In this document: piece after piece, positions 56,206-64,000 of the stretch
Position numbering within the stretch: the first letter of the stretch is position 1
How the letters are laid out: every line of letters starts with the position of its first letter
Assembly: GCF_014649835.1 (NCBI RefSeq)
Contig: NZ_BMTU01000001.1
Coordinates: 124,001 to 188,000 of the forward strand
Length of the DNA: 64,000 nucleotides
Reading direction: 5' to 3'
Origin: Streptomyces pilosus
GTDB lineage: Bacteria; Actinomycetota; Actinomycetes; Streptomycetales; Streptomycetaceae
Notes under the pieces: model-generated
Seen by the model: only the letters and a program-made list of their open reading frames with translations
The model's database searches: none
What the model was told of the DNA's origin: nothing
Translations under genes and position numbers: made by a program

Positions 56206-58289
56206 CGTTCCTGCCCCCGTCGTTCGTCCGGGGCGCCCGTGGACACGGGCTCCCCGGGAGAACCCGTCGCCTGCCCGGGTTCTTCCGTGTCATCCATGAT
56301 CTCGCCCGTGGCCGTGTTCACGGCGGGGGCGGCGGGCGCCGCCCGCGCGAGGGCCCCGGCGATCGTCTCGGCCGTCTTGCGGCCTATGCCCGGAACCTCG
56401 CAGATCTGGTCGATTGTCGCCGATCGCAGCTTCTTCAACGAGCCGAAGTGCTTGAGCAGCGCCTGTTTGCGGGTCTCGCCGAGGCCGGGTACGTCGTCCA
56501 GGGGGCTGGCGCGGAAACGCTTGGCGCGCTTGGCGCGCTGGTAGGTGATCGCGAAGCGGTGCGCCTCGTCACGGACCCGCTGGAGCAGGTAGAGGCCCTC
56601 GCTGCTGCGGGGCAGCACCACCGGGTCGTCGTCACCCGGCAGCCAGACCTCCTCGAGGCGCTTGGCGAGGCCGCACACGGCGATGTCGTCGATGCCCAGT
56701 TCGTCCAGCGCCCGCCGGGCCGCCGCGACCTGCGGGGCGCCGCCGTCGACCACCACGAGCTGCGGCGGGTAGGCGAACCGCCGGGGGCGGCCGTCGTCCT
56801 CGGTGAGCGTGTTCCCGGGCGGTTCGGCGAGCCCTCCGGCGGGCGTCCCGGCACCCGGGTCCTCGCCGTCGGTCCACTCCCCCGTCCGCTCCTTCTCCGC
56901 GAGGTAGCGCCGGAAGCGGCGGGTGATCACCTCGTGCATGGAGCGGACGTCGTCCTGCCCCGCGAAGCCCTTGATCTGGAAGCGGCGGTACTCGCTCTTG
57001 CGGGCCAGCCCGTCCTCGAAGACGACCATGGAGGCCACCACGTCGTCGCCCTGGAGGTGGGAGATGTCGTAGCACTCGATCCGCAGCGGGGCGCTGTCCA
57101 GGTCCAGCGCGTCGGTGATCTCCTCCAGCGCGCGCGAGCGCGTGGTGAGGTCGGAGGCGCGCTTGGTCTTGTGCAGCACGAGCCCCTGCTGGGCGTTGCG
57201 TGCCACCGTCTCCATGAGGGCCTTCTTGTCCCCGCGCTGCGGGATGCGCAGCGAGACGCCCGAGCCGCGCCGCTCGGTCAGCCACTGCTGGATCGGCTCC
57301 ACCGGGTCCGGCAGGGCGGGGACCAGCACCTCCCGGGGGACGGCGTCGCCGGTCTCCTCGCCGTAGAGCTGCTGCAGGGCGTGCTCGACCAGGGCGCCGG
57401 TGGTGATCTCCTCGACCTTGTCGGTGACCCAGCCGCGCTGGCCGCGCACGCGTCCGCCGCGCACGTGGAAGATCTGGACGGCCGCCTCCAGCTCGTCCTC
57501 GGCGACCGCGATCAGGTCGGCGTCGGTCGCGTCGGCCAGCACGACCGCGTTCTTCTCCATGGCCTTCTTCAGGGCGCCTATGTCGTCGCGCAGACGCGCG
57601 GCCCGTTCGTACTCCATCTCCTCGGCCGCGTCCGCCATGCGCCGCTCCAGGCGGCGGAGGTAGGTGCCGGTGCGGCCGGCCATGAAGTCGCAGAACTCCT
57701 CGGCCAGTTCACGGTGGTCCTCGGCGGACACCCGGTCGACGCACGGCGCCGAGCACTTGTCGATGTAGCCGAGCAGACACGGACGGCCGGTGCGGGCGGC
57801 GTTCTTGAAGACACCCGCCGAGCAGGTGCGCACCGGGAAGACGCGCAGCATCAGGTCGACGGTGTCGCGGATCGCCCAGGCATGCGCGTACGGGCCGAAG
57901 TAGCGGACGCCCTTCTTCTTGTGACCGCGCATCACCTGCACGCGCGGGAACTCCTCGTTCATCGTCACCGCGAGGTACGGGTAGCTCTTGTCGTCGCGGT
58001 ACTTGACGTTGAACCGGGGGTCGTACTCCTTGATCCAGGAGTACTCCAGCTGAAGCGCCTCGACCTCCGTGGACACCACCGTCCACTCCACGGACGCGGC
58101 CGTGGTCACCATGGAACGCGTGCGGGGGTGCAGCCCGGCGAGGTCCTGGAAGTAGTTCGCCAGGCGCTGGCGCAGGCTCTTCGCCTTTCCGACGTAGATC
58201 ACCCGGCGGTGCTCGTCGCGGAACCGGTAGACCCCCGGTGAGTCGGGGATCTCACCCGGTTTGGGGCGGTAGCTGGAGGGGTCGGCCAT
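56202..58289 (-). CDS. uvrC: Excinuclease ABC subunit C
   Basis: The 695-residue nuclease makes both incisions in nucleotide excision repair. It has an N-terminal GIY-YIG domain, [20 protein letters not shown] (about 17-36). The Cys-rich region is [15 protein letters not shown] and the UVR motif about 210-245. An RNase H-like domain follows ([36 protein letters not shown]), and the C-terminal helix-hairpin-helix pair is [20 protein letters not shown]. An extra Pro/Gly-rich insertion of about 35 residues near 495-530 is actinobacterial in style. It heads the uvrC-rapZ-yvcK-whiA unit. Confidence 0.96.
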   Translation of the reverse strand: MADPSSYRPKPGEIPDSPGVYRFRDEHRRVIYVGKAKSLRQRLANYFQDLAGLHPRTRSMVTTAASVEWTVVSTEVEALQLEYSWIKEYDPRFNVKYRDDKSYPYLAVTMNEEFPRVQVMRGHKKKGVRYFGPYAHAWAIRDTVDLMLRVFPVRTCSAGVFKNAARTGRPCLLGYIDKCSAPCVDRVSAEDHRELAEEFCDFMAGRTGTYLRRLERRMADAAEEMEYERAARLRDDIGALKKAMEKNAVVLADATDADLIAVAEDELEAAVQIFHVRGGRVRGQRGWVTDKVEEITTGALVEHALQQLYGEETGDAVPREVLVPALPDPVEPIQQWLTERRGSGVSLRIPQRGDKKALMETVARNAQQGLVLHKTKRASDLTTRSRALEEITDALDLDSAPLRIECYDISHLQGDDVVASMVVFEDGLARKSEYRRFQIKGFAGQDDVRSMHEVITRRFRRYLAEKERTGEWTDGEDPGAGTPAGGLAEPPGNTLTEDDGRPRRFAYPPQLVVVDGGAPQVAAARRALDELGIDDIAVCGLAKRLEEVWLPGDDDPVVLPRSSEGLYLLQRVRDEAHRFAITYQRAKRAKRFRASPLDDVPGLGETRKQALLKHFGSLKKLRSATIDQICEVPGIGRKTAETIAGALARAAPAAPAVNTATGEIMDDTEEPGQATGSPGEPVSTGAPDERRGQER

Positions 58290-58472
58290 GTCTCACACCC
58301 TACTGGCGGGGACCGACACCGCGGCGGGCCTGTGGACGGACGGCGGTCCGGTGCGCCGCGGAGGGGTTACGGCGGGTGGGAAGCGGGAAGGTGGGGGGTC
58401 CGTGCCCCGGGAGATCGGCAGCCGGTCACGGGGGCGGCCACGAAGGTGGTCACGAGTCGGAGGGCTGGTCGG

Positions 58473-58640
58473 ATGCGACAGACGCGGATCGAGAAAACAC
58501 GACGGCCGGCCCGGTCCCGCCGGTACGCGGAGGAGAGGTCCGCGCTGCCCGAGTCCCTCGACCCACGCGATCCGGACATCGTGCGCGCCAAGCGCCTGCG
58601 GTCGGCTCTGCGGGACCAGGACGGGGCCGGCGGGGCCTGA
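58473..58640 (+). CDS. Small basic conserved hypothetical protein (55 aa)
   Basis: A short protein starts MRQTRIEKTRRPARSRRYAE at the ATG at 58473, with a good ribosome binding site (GGAGGG, 8 bases upstream). It is strongly basic at the N-terminus, then SLDPRDPDIVRAKRLRSALR. I do not recognise the family, but the ribosome binding site, a following 18-bp hairpin and the non-random DPRDPDIVRAKRLR segment suggest a real gene. A role in nucleic-acid binding is only a guess from charge. Confidence 0.5.
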   Translation: MRQTRIEKTRRPARSRRYAEERSALPESLDPRDPDIVRAKRLRSALRDQDGAGGA

Positions 58641-58942
58641 ACCGGGTCCACAAGCGGCTCCTGCGGCTCCGCCGGCGGGAAGAACGGACGAAAAGCGCAT
58701 CACGGTACGTGCCCCGGGGGCCGTACCGGCCACGGGCCGGTACGGCCCCCGGCACGTGTGCGCCGCCGTTGGGCGTCAGGTGTTGTCGGGACCTGGTCAA
58801 CACGCTTCAATGCGGGGGAACTCGGGGCCTGAACGGCGGCGTACGGATGTGAAGGACCGGCCGCGCCGACGGGGGCGGCCCCGGGGTGCCCCGCGCGAAC
58901 GGTCTGACCAGCCGTTGTGGACATACACAGAAAGGCCCCTGC
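58641..58942. other. Intergenic region with one strong hairpin
   Basis: This 302-base gap holds the 18-bp hairpin at 58714-58752 and no convincing gene. The rest presumably contains the promoter of the helix-turn-helix gene; TTGTCG near 58782 could be a -35 but I see no matching -10. Confidence 0.5.
58714..58752 (+). terminator. 18-bp perfect hairpin after the small basic gene
   Basis: CCGGGGGCCGTACCGGCC (58714-58731) and its exact complement (58735-58752) with an ACG loop, flanked by ACGTG/CACGT that extends the stem past a two-base bulge. Confidence 0.75.
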
Positions 58943-59890
58943 ATGCCGCACGCCACACAGCACGCGGACGTCGCCACCGCGGAACTGGACTCGGCCCTGC
59001 GGGGCGGCCCGTTCCACGTCGCCCTGCGCGCCGCGATAGCCGCGCGGGGACTGCCGCTGCAACGGGTGCAGCACCACCTGTCGCGCCGCGGTGTGAAGGT
59101 GGGCGTCACCAGCCTCAGTTACTGGCAGCAGGGCGCCCGGCGTCCGCAGCGCCCGGAGTCGCTGCGGGCGGTCCGCGCGCTGGAGGAGATCCTGCAGCTT
59201 CCCGAGGAGTCGCTGATCCGGCTGCTCGCCGAGTCGGACGAACACGTGGCGGACCGCCGCGCCCCCGGCCGTTCCCACCGCTCCCTGGTGGCGGCGTCCG
59301 GCGCCCTGGACCGTCTGCTGGCCGACTTCGGTATCCCGCGCGACGGCGGACTGCACACCCTCGGCCATCACGAGCGGGTACGGATCGGAGCGCGCCGGGA
59401 GCTGGCGGAGTGCGAGTCGCACCACATCGTGCGCGCGCACCGGGACGGAGTCGACCGCTACGTGGCCGTGCACCGCGGCGACCCCGGCTCCGCGCCGGAG
59501 CGGATGACCGTGCACGCCCTGGAGAACTGCCGCACCGGGCGCGTCCGCCGGCACCACGACACCGGTGTGCTCGCGGCCGAGCTGCTCTTCGACACCCGGC
59601 TTCGGGCCGGCGACACGTTCCTCTTCCGCTACGCCGTCGAGGACGGCACGGCCGGGGTCTCGCGCGAGTACGTGCGCGCGGCGGGCTCCCCCGGCGGCCA
59701 GTACGCGCTCCAGGTGTGCTTCGACTCCGGGGCGGTCCCGGTGCGCTGCCACCGGTTCACCCAGCATTCGGCGGCGGCACCGCGCGGTGGGCGTCAGGAG
59801 CTGCCGCTGCGGGGGCGGCACCACTCGGTGCACCTGGTGGAACCGCGCGTGCGACCGGGCTACCTGGGCATCGCCTGGGACTGGGAGTGA
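58943..59890 (+). CDS. Helix-turn-helix domain protein, unrecognised C-terminal domain
   Basis: The 315-residue protein starts MPHATQHADVATAELDSALR after AAAGG. Residues 20-95 look like an XRE/Cro-type DNA-binding domain: ALRAAIAARGLPLQRVQHHL, VGVTSLSYWQQGARRPQRPE, SLRAVRALEEILQLPEESLI. The remaining 200 residues are beta-rich with no motif I know (DRYVAVHRGDPGSAPERMTV, LLFDTRLRAGDTFLFRYAVE, YALQVCFDSGAVPVRCHRFT). The pattern suggests a ligand- or protein-binding beta-sandwich. It may be a regulator with an unusual sensor domain. The next gene is convergent. Confidence 0.75.
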   Translation: MPHATQHADVATAELDSALRGGPFHVALRAAIAARGLPLQRVQHHLSRRGVKVGVTSLSYWQQGARRPQRPESLRAVRALEEILQLPEESLIRLLAESDEHVADRRAPGRSHRSLVAASGALDRLLADFGIPRDGGLHTLGHHERVRIGARRELAECESHHIVRAHRDGVDRYVAVHRGDPGSAPERMTVHALENCRTGRVRRHHDTGVLAAELLFDTRLRAGDTFLFRYAVEDGTAGVSREYVRAAGSPGGQYALQVCFDSGAVPVRCHRFTQHSAAAPRGGRQELPLRGRHHSVHLVEPRVRPGYLGIAWDWE

Positions 59891-59896
59891 CTCCGG

Positions 59897-60319
59897 TCAG
59901 ACCTGCGGGGCGGCGACCATCGTGCCGTTCTTCACCTCTACGGTCAGCGGCTTCAGGGGTGCCACGGCCGGCTCGCGCAGCACCTTGCCGGTGGTGACGT
60001 CGAACTCGCTGCCGTGGCAGGGGCAGATCAGCCGCGTCCCGTCCAGCTTGTTGATGGGGCAGCCCGCGTGCGTGCAGAGGGTGTCGTACGCCGTGAGGGT
60101 GCCGTCCGCGCCGCGGCTGACCACCACGTTGTGGTCCCGGTAGAGCTTGGCGCCGCCCGCGGCGACCTCGCTCTCGGGACCGAGTTCGACGGGCTCGCTC
60201 AGCGGGGCCGCCCGGTCGTCACCCGCGCCCCCGCACGCGGTGAGCCCCAGCCCGGCGACGGGAGCGAGCGCCGCTCCCCGCAGAACGGTACGACGACGCG
60301 CGACGGGCCGGCCGGACAT
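59897..60319 (-). CDS. Tat-exported Rieske [2Fe-2S] lipoprotein
   Basis: The 140-residue protein starts MSGRPVARRRTVLRGAALAP at 60319 after GGGGAG. The twin-arginine motif RRRTVLRG is followed by a hydrophobic stretch ending in lipobox LTAC, so it should be exported folded and lipid-anchored. The Rieske ligands are CTHAGCPIN (C-x-H) and CPCHGSEFDVTTG (C-x2-H), with extra Cys that could form the Rieske disulfide. Small lipid-anchored Rieske proteins of this kind are widespread in Streptomyces; electron partners are unknown. It is distinct from the suf-operon Rieske, which is cytosolic. Confidence 0.88.
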   Translation of the reverse strand: MSGRPVARRRTVLRGAALAPVAGLGLTACGGAGDDRAAPLSEPVELGPESEVAAGGAKLYRDHNVVVSRGADGTLTAYDTLCTHAGCPINKLDGTRLICPCHGSEFDVTTGKVLREPAVAPLKPLTVEVKNGTMVAAPQV

Positions 60320-60423
60320 GGATCTCCCCTGCTCGGACAAGTAGAAGACGACTCGAGGACAACTCCCGACGACCATACCGACCCCGTCCCCGCCTTCTCA
60401 CCCCGCCCCTCCGCCCGCGCGTG

Positions 60424-60441
60424 AACGCTTGCGCAAGCGTT
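60424..60441. promoter_or_regulatory. LacI-type operator upstream of the lacI-pfkB pair
   Basis: AACGCTTGCGCAAGCGTT is an 18-bp perfect palindrome with the central CG typical of LacI-family sites. It overlaps a possible -35 (TTACGC, 60441-60446) 17 bases before TAGCGT (60464-60469), so binding should block transcription of the regulator and kinase. Confidence 0.8.
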
Positions 60442-60517
60442 TACGCGCCCCCGTCGCATGGGATAGCGTCCCGCCCCGAGTACGCGCAGCGGCCGGGAAC
60501 GGAATCGAGGGAGGACC

Positions 60518-61561
60518 ATGGCGACGATGACGGACGTCGCCCGCCGCGCAGGCGTCTCCGTCGCCACCGTCTCGCACGTCCTCAACGGCACCCGCCCGGT
60601 GCGCCCGCACACCCGCCGGGCCGTCCTCGACGCCGTCGAGGAACTCGGCTACACCCCCAACACCCTCGCCCGCTCCCTGGTCACCTCCCGCACCCGGTCG
60701 ATCGGCCTGGCCGTCTCCGCCGTCGGCAACCCGTACTTCACGGAGATCCTCCAGGGCGTCGAGGCCGCGGCCCTGGACCACGGCTACGGCCTCCTCGTCG
60801 CCGACCCCCACGACGACCCGCGACACGAGCGCGAGGTCGTCCAGCTCCTCCACGAGCGCCGCGTGGACGGCATGATCGTCGCCCCTTCCCCCCGTCCCCG
60901 CGAGCTGCTGGCCTACCTCGGGCGCCACCGCGTGCCCACCGTGTTCCTGGACCGGCTGGTCGAGGCGCCCGGAACCGGCGACGGACCCCGCTTCGACCAG
61001 GTCGGCGCCGAGTCCGAGGAGCCGACGGCCCGGCTGGTGACCCACCTCGCCGGACTCGGCCACCGCCGCATCGCCCTGGTCGCCGGCCTGCCCGGACTCA
61101 GCACGACCGACGAGCGCGTCGCCGGCTACCGCCGCGGCCTGACGGCGGCCGGTCTGCCCTACGACGAGCGGATCCTGGTGCGGGGCGACTCCCGGACGGC
61201 GGGGGCGCAGCGGGCCACCGCCGGCCTCCTGGCTCTCGGTGCCCGTCCCACCGCGCTCGTCACGGCCAACAACGCCATGACGATCGGCGCGCTGCGGGCG
61301 CTGCGCGACCACCACCTGTCCGTGCCCGGGGACATCGCCCTGTGCTGCTTCGACGACTTCCCCTGGGCGGATCTGTTCTCCCCCCGTCTCACGGCCGTCG
61401 CCCAGCCCAGCAGGGAGATCGGCGCCCGGGCCGTCAGCATGCTGCTGGAGCGTCTCGCCGAGCCGGGCCTCCCCGCGCGGACCGAACAGCTCCCCTGCGC
61501 CTTCGTGCACCGCACGTCCTGCGGCTGCCCCGACCGTCCCGGAGAAGGGAATCCCCTGTGA
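60518..61561 (+). CDS. LacI-family transcriptional repressor
   Basis: The 347-residue protein starts MATMTDVARRAGVSVATVSH, a textbook LacI helix-turn-helix with hinge helix (YTPNTLARSLVTSRTRSIGL). The ligand domain is periplasmic-binding-protein-like: NPYFTEILQGVEAAALDHGY, PTALVTANNAMTIGALRALR and DIALCCFDDFPWADLFSPRL. It ends in a Cys-containing tail. The overlap (GTGA) with the kinase and the palindrome at its promoter suggest it controls both genes in response to a sugar, perhaps fructose or a related hexose. Confidence 0.93.
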   Translation: MATMTDVARRAGVSVATVSHVLNGTRPVRPHTRRAVLDAVEELGYTPNTLARSLVTSRTRSIGLAVSAVGNPYFTEILQGVEAAALDHGYGLLVADPHDDPRHEREVVQLLHERRVDGMIVAPSPRPRELLAYLGRHRVPTVFLDRLVEAPGTGDGPRFDQVGAESEEPTARLVTHLAGLGHRRIALVAGLPGLSTTDERVAGYRRGLTAAGLPYDERILVRGDSRTAGAQRATAGLLALGARPTALVTANNAMTIGALRALRDHHLSVPGDIALCCFDDFPWADLFSPRLTAVAQPSREIGARAVSMLLERLAEPGLPARTEQLPCAFVHRTSCGCPDRPGEGNPL

Positions 61562-62475
61562 TCGTCGTAGCCGGTGAGGCACTGATTGACCTGGTACCGC
61601 GCGGCCCGGGCGCGCTCGCGGCGCTGACGCCGGCGCTCGGCGGCGGGCCGTTCAACACGGCGGTGGCGCTGGGCCGCCTGGGCTCCCCCACCGCCTTCTG
61701 CTCCCGGGTGTCCCGCGACGCCTTCGGCGAGGCGCTGCTGGGCCGGCTGCGGGAGACGGGCGTGGACGTGTCGGCGGTGCAGCGCGGCGAGGAGCCGACG
61801 ACGCTCGCCGTGGCCACGGTCGACGCGGGCGGATCGGCGGCCTACTCCTTCTACGTGGAGGGAACCGCGGACCGGCTGTTCACGGCGCCCCCGGCGCTGC
61901 CCGCCGGTACCCGCGCGGTCTCCTTCGGCACCTGCTCACTGGTGCTGGAACCCGGTGCGAGCGCGTACGAGGAGCTGCTGCGCGCCGCGTCCGCCCGGGG
62001 TGTGTTCACGGCGCTGGACCCGAACATCCGGGCGGGCCTGATCCCGGACGCGGACGCCTACCGGGAGCGGTTCCGGTCCTGGCTGCCGTCGGTGACGCTG
62101 CTGAAGCTGTCCGAGGAGGACGCCGACTGGCTCGGCGGGTCCCCGCGCGAGTGGGCGGCGGCCGGCCCGGCGGCGGTCGTGGTCACCCGGGGCGGGGACG
62201 GGCTGACCGCGTACACCCGGGACGGCCACGCGTACGCGGTGCCCGGTGAGCGGGTCGAGGTGGTCGACACGATCGGCGCCGGTGACACCGTGAACGCGGC
62301 GCTGCTGCACGGTCTGGCGGCCCGCGACGCGCTCGGCGCCGAGGGGGTCGCCGCGCTGGGCGCGGAGGGCTGGCGGGACCTGCTCGGTCTCGCGGCGCGC
62401 GCGGCGGCGGTCACCTGCTCACGCGCGGGCGCGGAACCGCCGTACGCGCACGAGCTGGAGGCCGCGGGGGCCTGA
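61558..62475 (+). CDS. PfkB-family carbohydrate kinase (fructokinase-like)
   Basis: The 305-residue ribokinase-fold enzyme begins VIVVAGEALIDLVPRGPGAL, with GGGPFNTAVALGRLG (about 31-45) and the anion-hole/catalytic motif DTIGAGDTVNAALLHGL (about 237-253), where Asp is the base. It phosphorylates a sugar with ATP; similarity to fructokinases is an inference from the motif context. GTG at 61558 is in the overlap with lacI. A perfect 18-bp hairpin follows. Confidence 0.9.
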   Translation: MIVVAGEALIDLVPRGPGALAALTPALGGGPFNTAVALGRLGSPTAFCSRVSRDAFGEALLGRLRETGVDVSAVQRGEEPTTLAVATVDAGGSAAYSFYVEGTADRLFTAPPALPAGTRAVSFGTCSLVLEPGASAYEELLRAASARGVFTALDPNIRAGLIPDADAYRERFRSWLPSVTLLKLSEEDADWLGGSPREWAAAGPAAVVVTRGGDGLTAYTRDGHAYAVPGERVEVVDTIGAGDTVNAALLHGLAARDALGAEGVAALGAEGWRDLLGLAARAAAVTCSRAGAEPPYAHELEAAGA

Positions 62476-62481
62476 CACGGA

Positions 62482-62531
62482 ACACGCGCCGTGCCGCGGA
62501 GGGGTTGACGCCCCCGCGGCACGGCGCGTGT
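62482..62531. terminator. 18-bp hairpin between the convergent pfkB and uvrA genes
   Basis: ACACGCGCCGTGCCGCGG (62482-62499) and its exact complement (62514-62531), with an inner GGGG/CCCC that can also pair. It lies between two stop codons. Confidence 0.8.
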
Positions 62532-62549
62532 CCGTGCGGGCCGTGCCGG

Positions 62550-64000
62550 TCAGGCCTTGGCGGCCCGCGTCGTCTTCTTCGCGACCGCCTTGGTGGCGGT
62601 CTTCCGGGCGCCCGTCTGCGCGGCGGCCGTCTTCTTCGCCGCCTTGCGCGGGGCACGCACCTGGGCGGCGTCACTGATCCGTTCCGCCCCGAGGACGTCC
62701 CGCAGGAACTTGCCCGTGTGGCTGGACGGAACGGCGGCGACCTGCTCGGGCGTGCCCTCGGCGACGACCAGACCGCCGCCGGCGCCGCCCTCGGGACCCA
62801 TGTCGACGACCCAGTCGGCGGTCTTGATCACGTCGAGGTTGTGCTCGATGACGATGACCGTGTTGCCCTTGTCGACCAGGCCGGACAGGACCGTCAGCAG
62901 CTTGCTGATGTCCTCGAAGTGCAGGCCGGTGGTCGGCTCGTCCAGGACGTAGACCGTGCGGCCGGTGGAGCGCTTCTGCAGCTCGCTGGCGAGCTTCACC
63001 CGCTGCGCCTCACCACCGGACAGGGTGGTCGCGGCCTGACCGAGCCGGACGTAGCCGAGGCCGACGTCGTTGAGCGTCTTCATGTGACGGGAGATCGCCG
63101 GAACCGCCTCGAAGAAGTGCATGGCCTCTTCGATCGGCATGTTCAGGACGTCGGCGATGGACTTGCCCTTGTAGTGGACCTCCAGGGTCTCCCGGTTGTA
63201 GCGGGCGCCGTGGCAGACCTCGCACGGGACGTACACGTCCGGGAGGAAGTTCATCTCGATCTTGATGGTGCCGTCGCCCGCGCAGTTCTCGCAGCGGCCG
63301 CCCTTGACATTGAAGGAGAAGCGGCCGGGCATGTATCCGCGGACCTTCGCCTCCGTCGTCTCGGCGAACAGCTTGCGGACGTGGTCGAAGACGCCGGTGT
63401 ACGTCGCCGGGTTGGAGCGCGGGGTGCGGCCGATGGGCGACTGGTCGACGTGCACGACCTTGTCGACGAGGTCGTCGCCGTCGACCCGGGTGTGCCGGCC
63501 GGGCACGCTGCGCGCGCCGTTCAGCTCGCGGGCCAGGTGCGTGTACAGGATGTCGTTGACCAGAGTGGACTTCCCGGATCCGGAGACACCGGTGACCGCG
63601 GTGAACACACCCAGCGGGAAGGACACGTCGATGTCCTGGAGGTTGTTCTCGCGGGCGCCGTGCACCGTGAGCCGGCGCGACGGGTCGTGCGGGCGGCGGA
63701 TCTCGGGCAGCGGGATGGCCTTCTTGCCGGAGAGGTACTGGCCGGTCTGCGACTCGGCGTTGGCCAGCAGTTCCTTGAGCGAGCCGCTGTGGACGACCTT
63801 GCCGCCGTGCTCACCCGCGCCGGGGCCGATGTCGACGATCCAGTCGGCGACCTTGATGGTGTCCTCGTCGTGCTCGACGACGATGAGCGTGTTGCCCATG
63901 TCGCGCAGCCGGACGAGGGTCTCGATCAGCCGGTGGTTGTCACGCTGGTGCAGGCCGATGGACGGCTCGTCGAGGACGTAGAGCACGCCGACGAGTCCGG
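62550..64000 (-). CDS. uvrA: Excinuclease ABC subunit A, 3' part
   Basis: The C-terminal 483 residues of UvrA are present; the gene continues past the window edge. The visible part begins in the first ATPase domain ([20 protein letters not shown]). It continues with the second Walker [15 protein letters not shown], the zinc-finger Cys pairs CENCAGDG and [10 protein letters not shown], signature [12 protein letters not shown] and Walker [15 protein letters not shown]. UvrA recognises DNA lesions in excision repair with UvrB and UvrC (uvrC is about 4 kb upstream). The last 45 residues are a Lys/Ala-rich tail ([20 protein letters not shown]) absent from E. coli UvrA and resembling histone H1-like tails. 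Confidence 0.96.
   Translation of the reverse strand, partial: GLVGVLYVLDEPSIGLHQRDNHRLIETLVRLRDMGNTLIVVEHDEDTIKVADWIVDIGPGAGEHGGKVVHSGSLKELLANAESQTGQYLSGKKAIPLPEIRRPHDPSRRLTVHGARENNLQDIDVSFPLGVFTAVTGVSGSGKSTLVNDILYTHLARELNGARSVPGRHTRVDGDDLVDKVVHVDQSPIGRTPRSNPATYTGVFDHVRKLFAETTEAKVRGYMPGRFSFNVKGGRCENCAGDGTIKIEMNFLPDVYVPCEVCHGARYNRETLEVHYKGKSIADVLNMPIEEAMHFFEAVPAISRHMKTLNDVGLGYVRLGQAATTLSGGEAQRVKLASELQKRSTGRTVYVLDEPTTGLHFEDISKLLTVLSGLVDKGNTVIVIEHNLDVIKTADWVVDMGPEGGAGGGLVVAEGTPEQVAAVPSSHTGKFLRDVLGAERISDAAQVRAPRKAAKKTAAAQTGARKTATKAVAKKTTRAAKA

Overview
The window is a piece of a Streptomyces-type chromosome. The evidence is very high G+C with G/C in most third codon positions, many GTG starts, several probable leaderless genes, and a conserved actinomycete housekeeping block: sufR-B-D-Rieske-C-S-U-T, ctaA/ctaB, tkt-tal-zwf-opcA-pgl, pgi, gap-pgk-tpiA-secG, whiA-yvcK-rapZ-uvrC and uvrA. 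I see no prophage, insertion sequence, CRISPR array or antibiotic cluster. About sixty protein genes are called.

Layout. 0-9.4 kb holds the tail of a zinc alcohol dehydrogenase, a two-domain TerD protein, a TROVE/Ro60 (Rsr) protein with an RNA array directly upstream, a conserved hypothetical, a secreted nuclease/phosphatase-fold protein, a DUF3618/holin-like envelope pair and a DapA paralogue. 9.4-18.5 kb holds a small secreted protein, dapD, an SMR efflux pump with its TetR regulator, and the complete SUF iron-sulfur operon read leftward from sufR. 18.5-25.5 kb holds an AAC(3)-like acetyltransferase, an ABC-2 exporter, ctaA, a nucleotidyltransferase, an amidohydrolase and ctaB. 25.8-32.4 kb is the pentose phosphate operon. 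32.5-39.2 kb is an alpha-glucoside-type ABC uptake operon with an alpha-glucosidase and a second solute-binding protein. 39.3-42.9 kb is PadR plus a MacB/FtsX-type ABC exporter. 42.9-49.8 kb is pgi, an RbpA-family protein and the glycolytic genes. 50-58.3 kb is a secreted M14 carboxypeptidase and the whiA-yvcK-rapZ-uvrC operon. 58.3-64 kb is a helix-turn-helix protein, a Tat-type Rieske lipoprotein, a LacI regulator with a PfkB kinase, and the 3' part of uvrA.

The genes form coherent circuits. Central carbon flux (pentose phosphate, glycolysis, sugar uptake and hydrolysis) sits beside haem A and Fe-S cluster assembly. Many convergent gene ends share long perfect inverted repeats that look like bidirectional terminators. 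Several regulators have a matching palindrome at their own promoter: SufR, TetR/SMR, LacI/PfkB and PadR.

The most interesting signal lies in the roughly 500 bases upstream of the TROVE gene. Three tandem RNA units share a conserved core at fixed spacing and are each closed by a terminal stem that differs in sequence but pairs perfectly. Two of them carry a circularly permuted tRNA-like module (T arm, loop-closed acceptor stem, D arm). This is the architecture of bacterial Y RNAs of the YrlA type, the known partners of Ro60/Rsr proteins. The two modules copy different tRNA classes, and the middle unit has no module at all.
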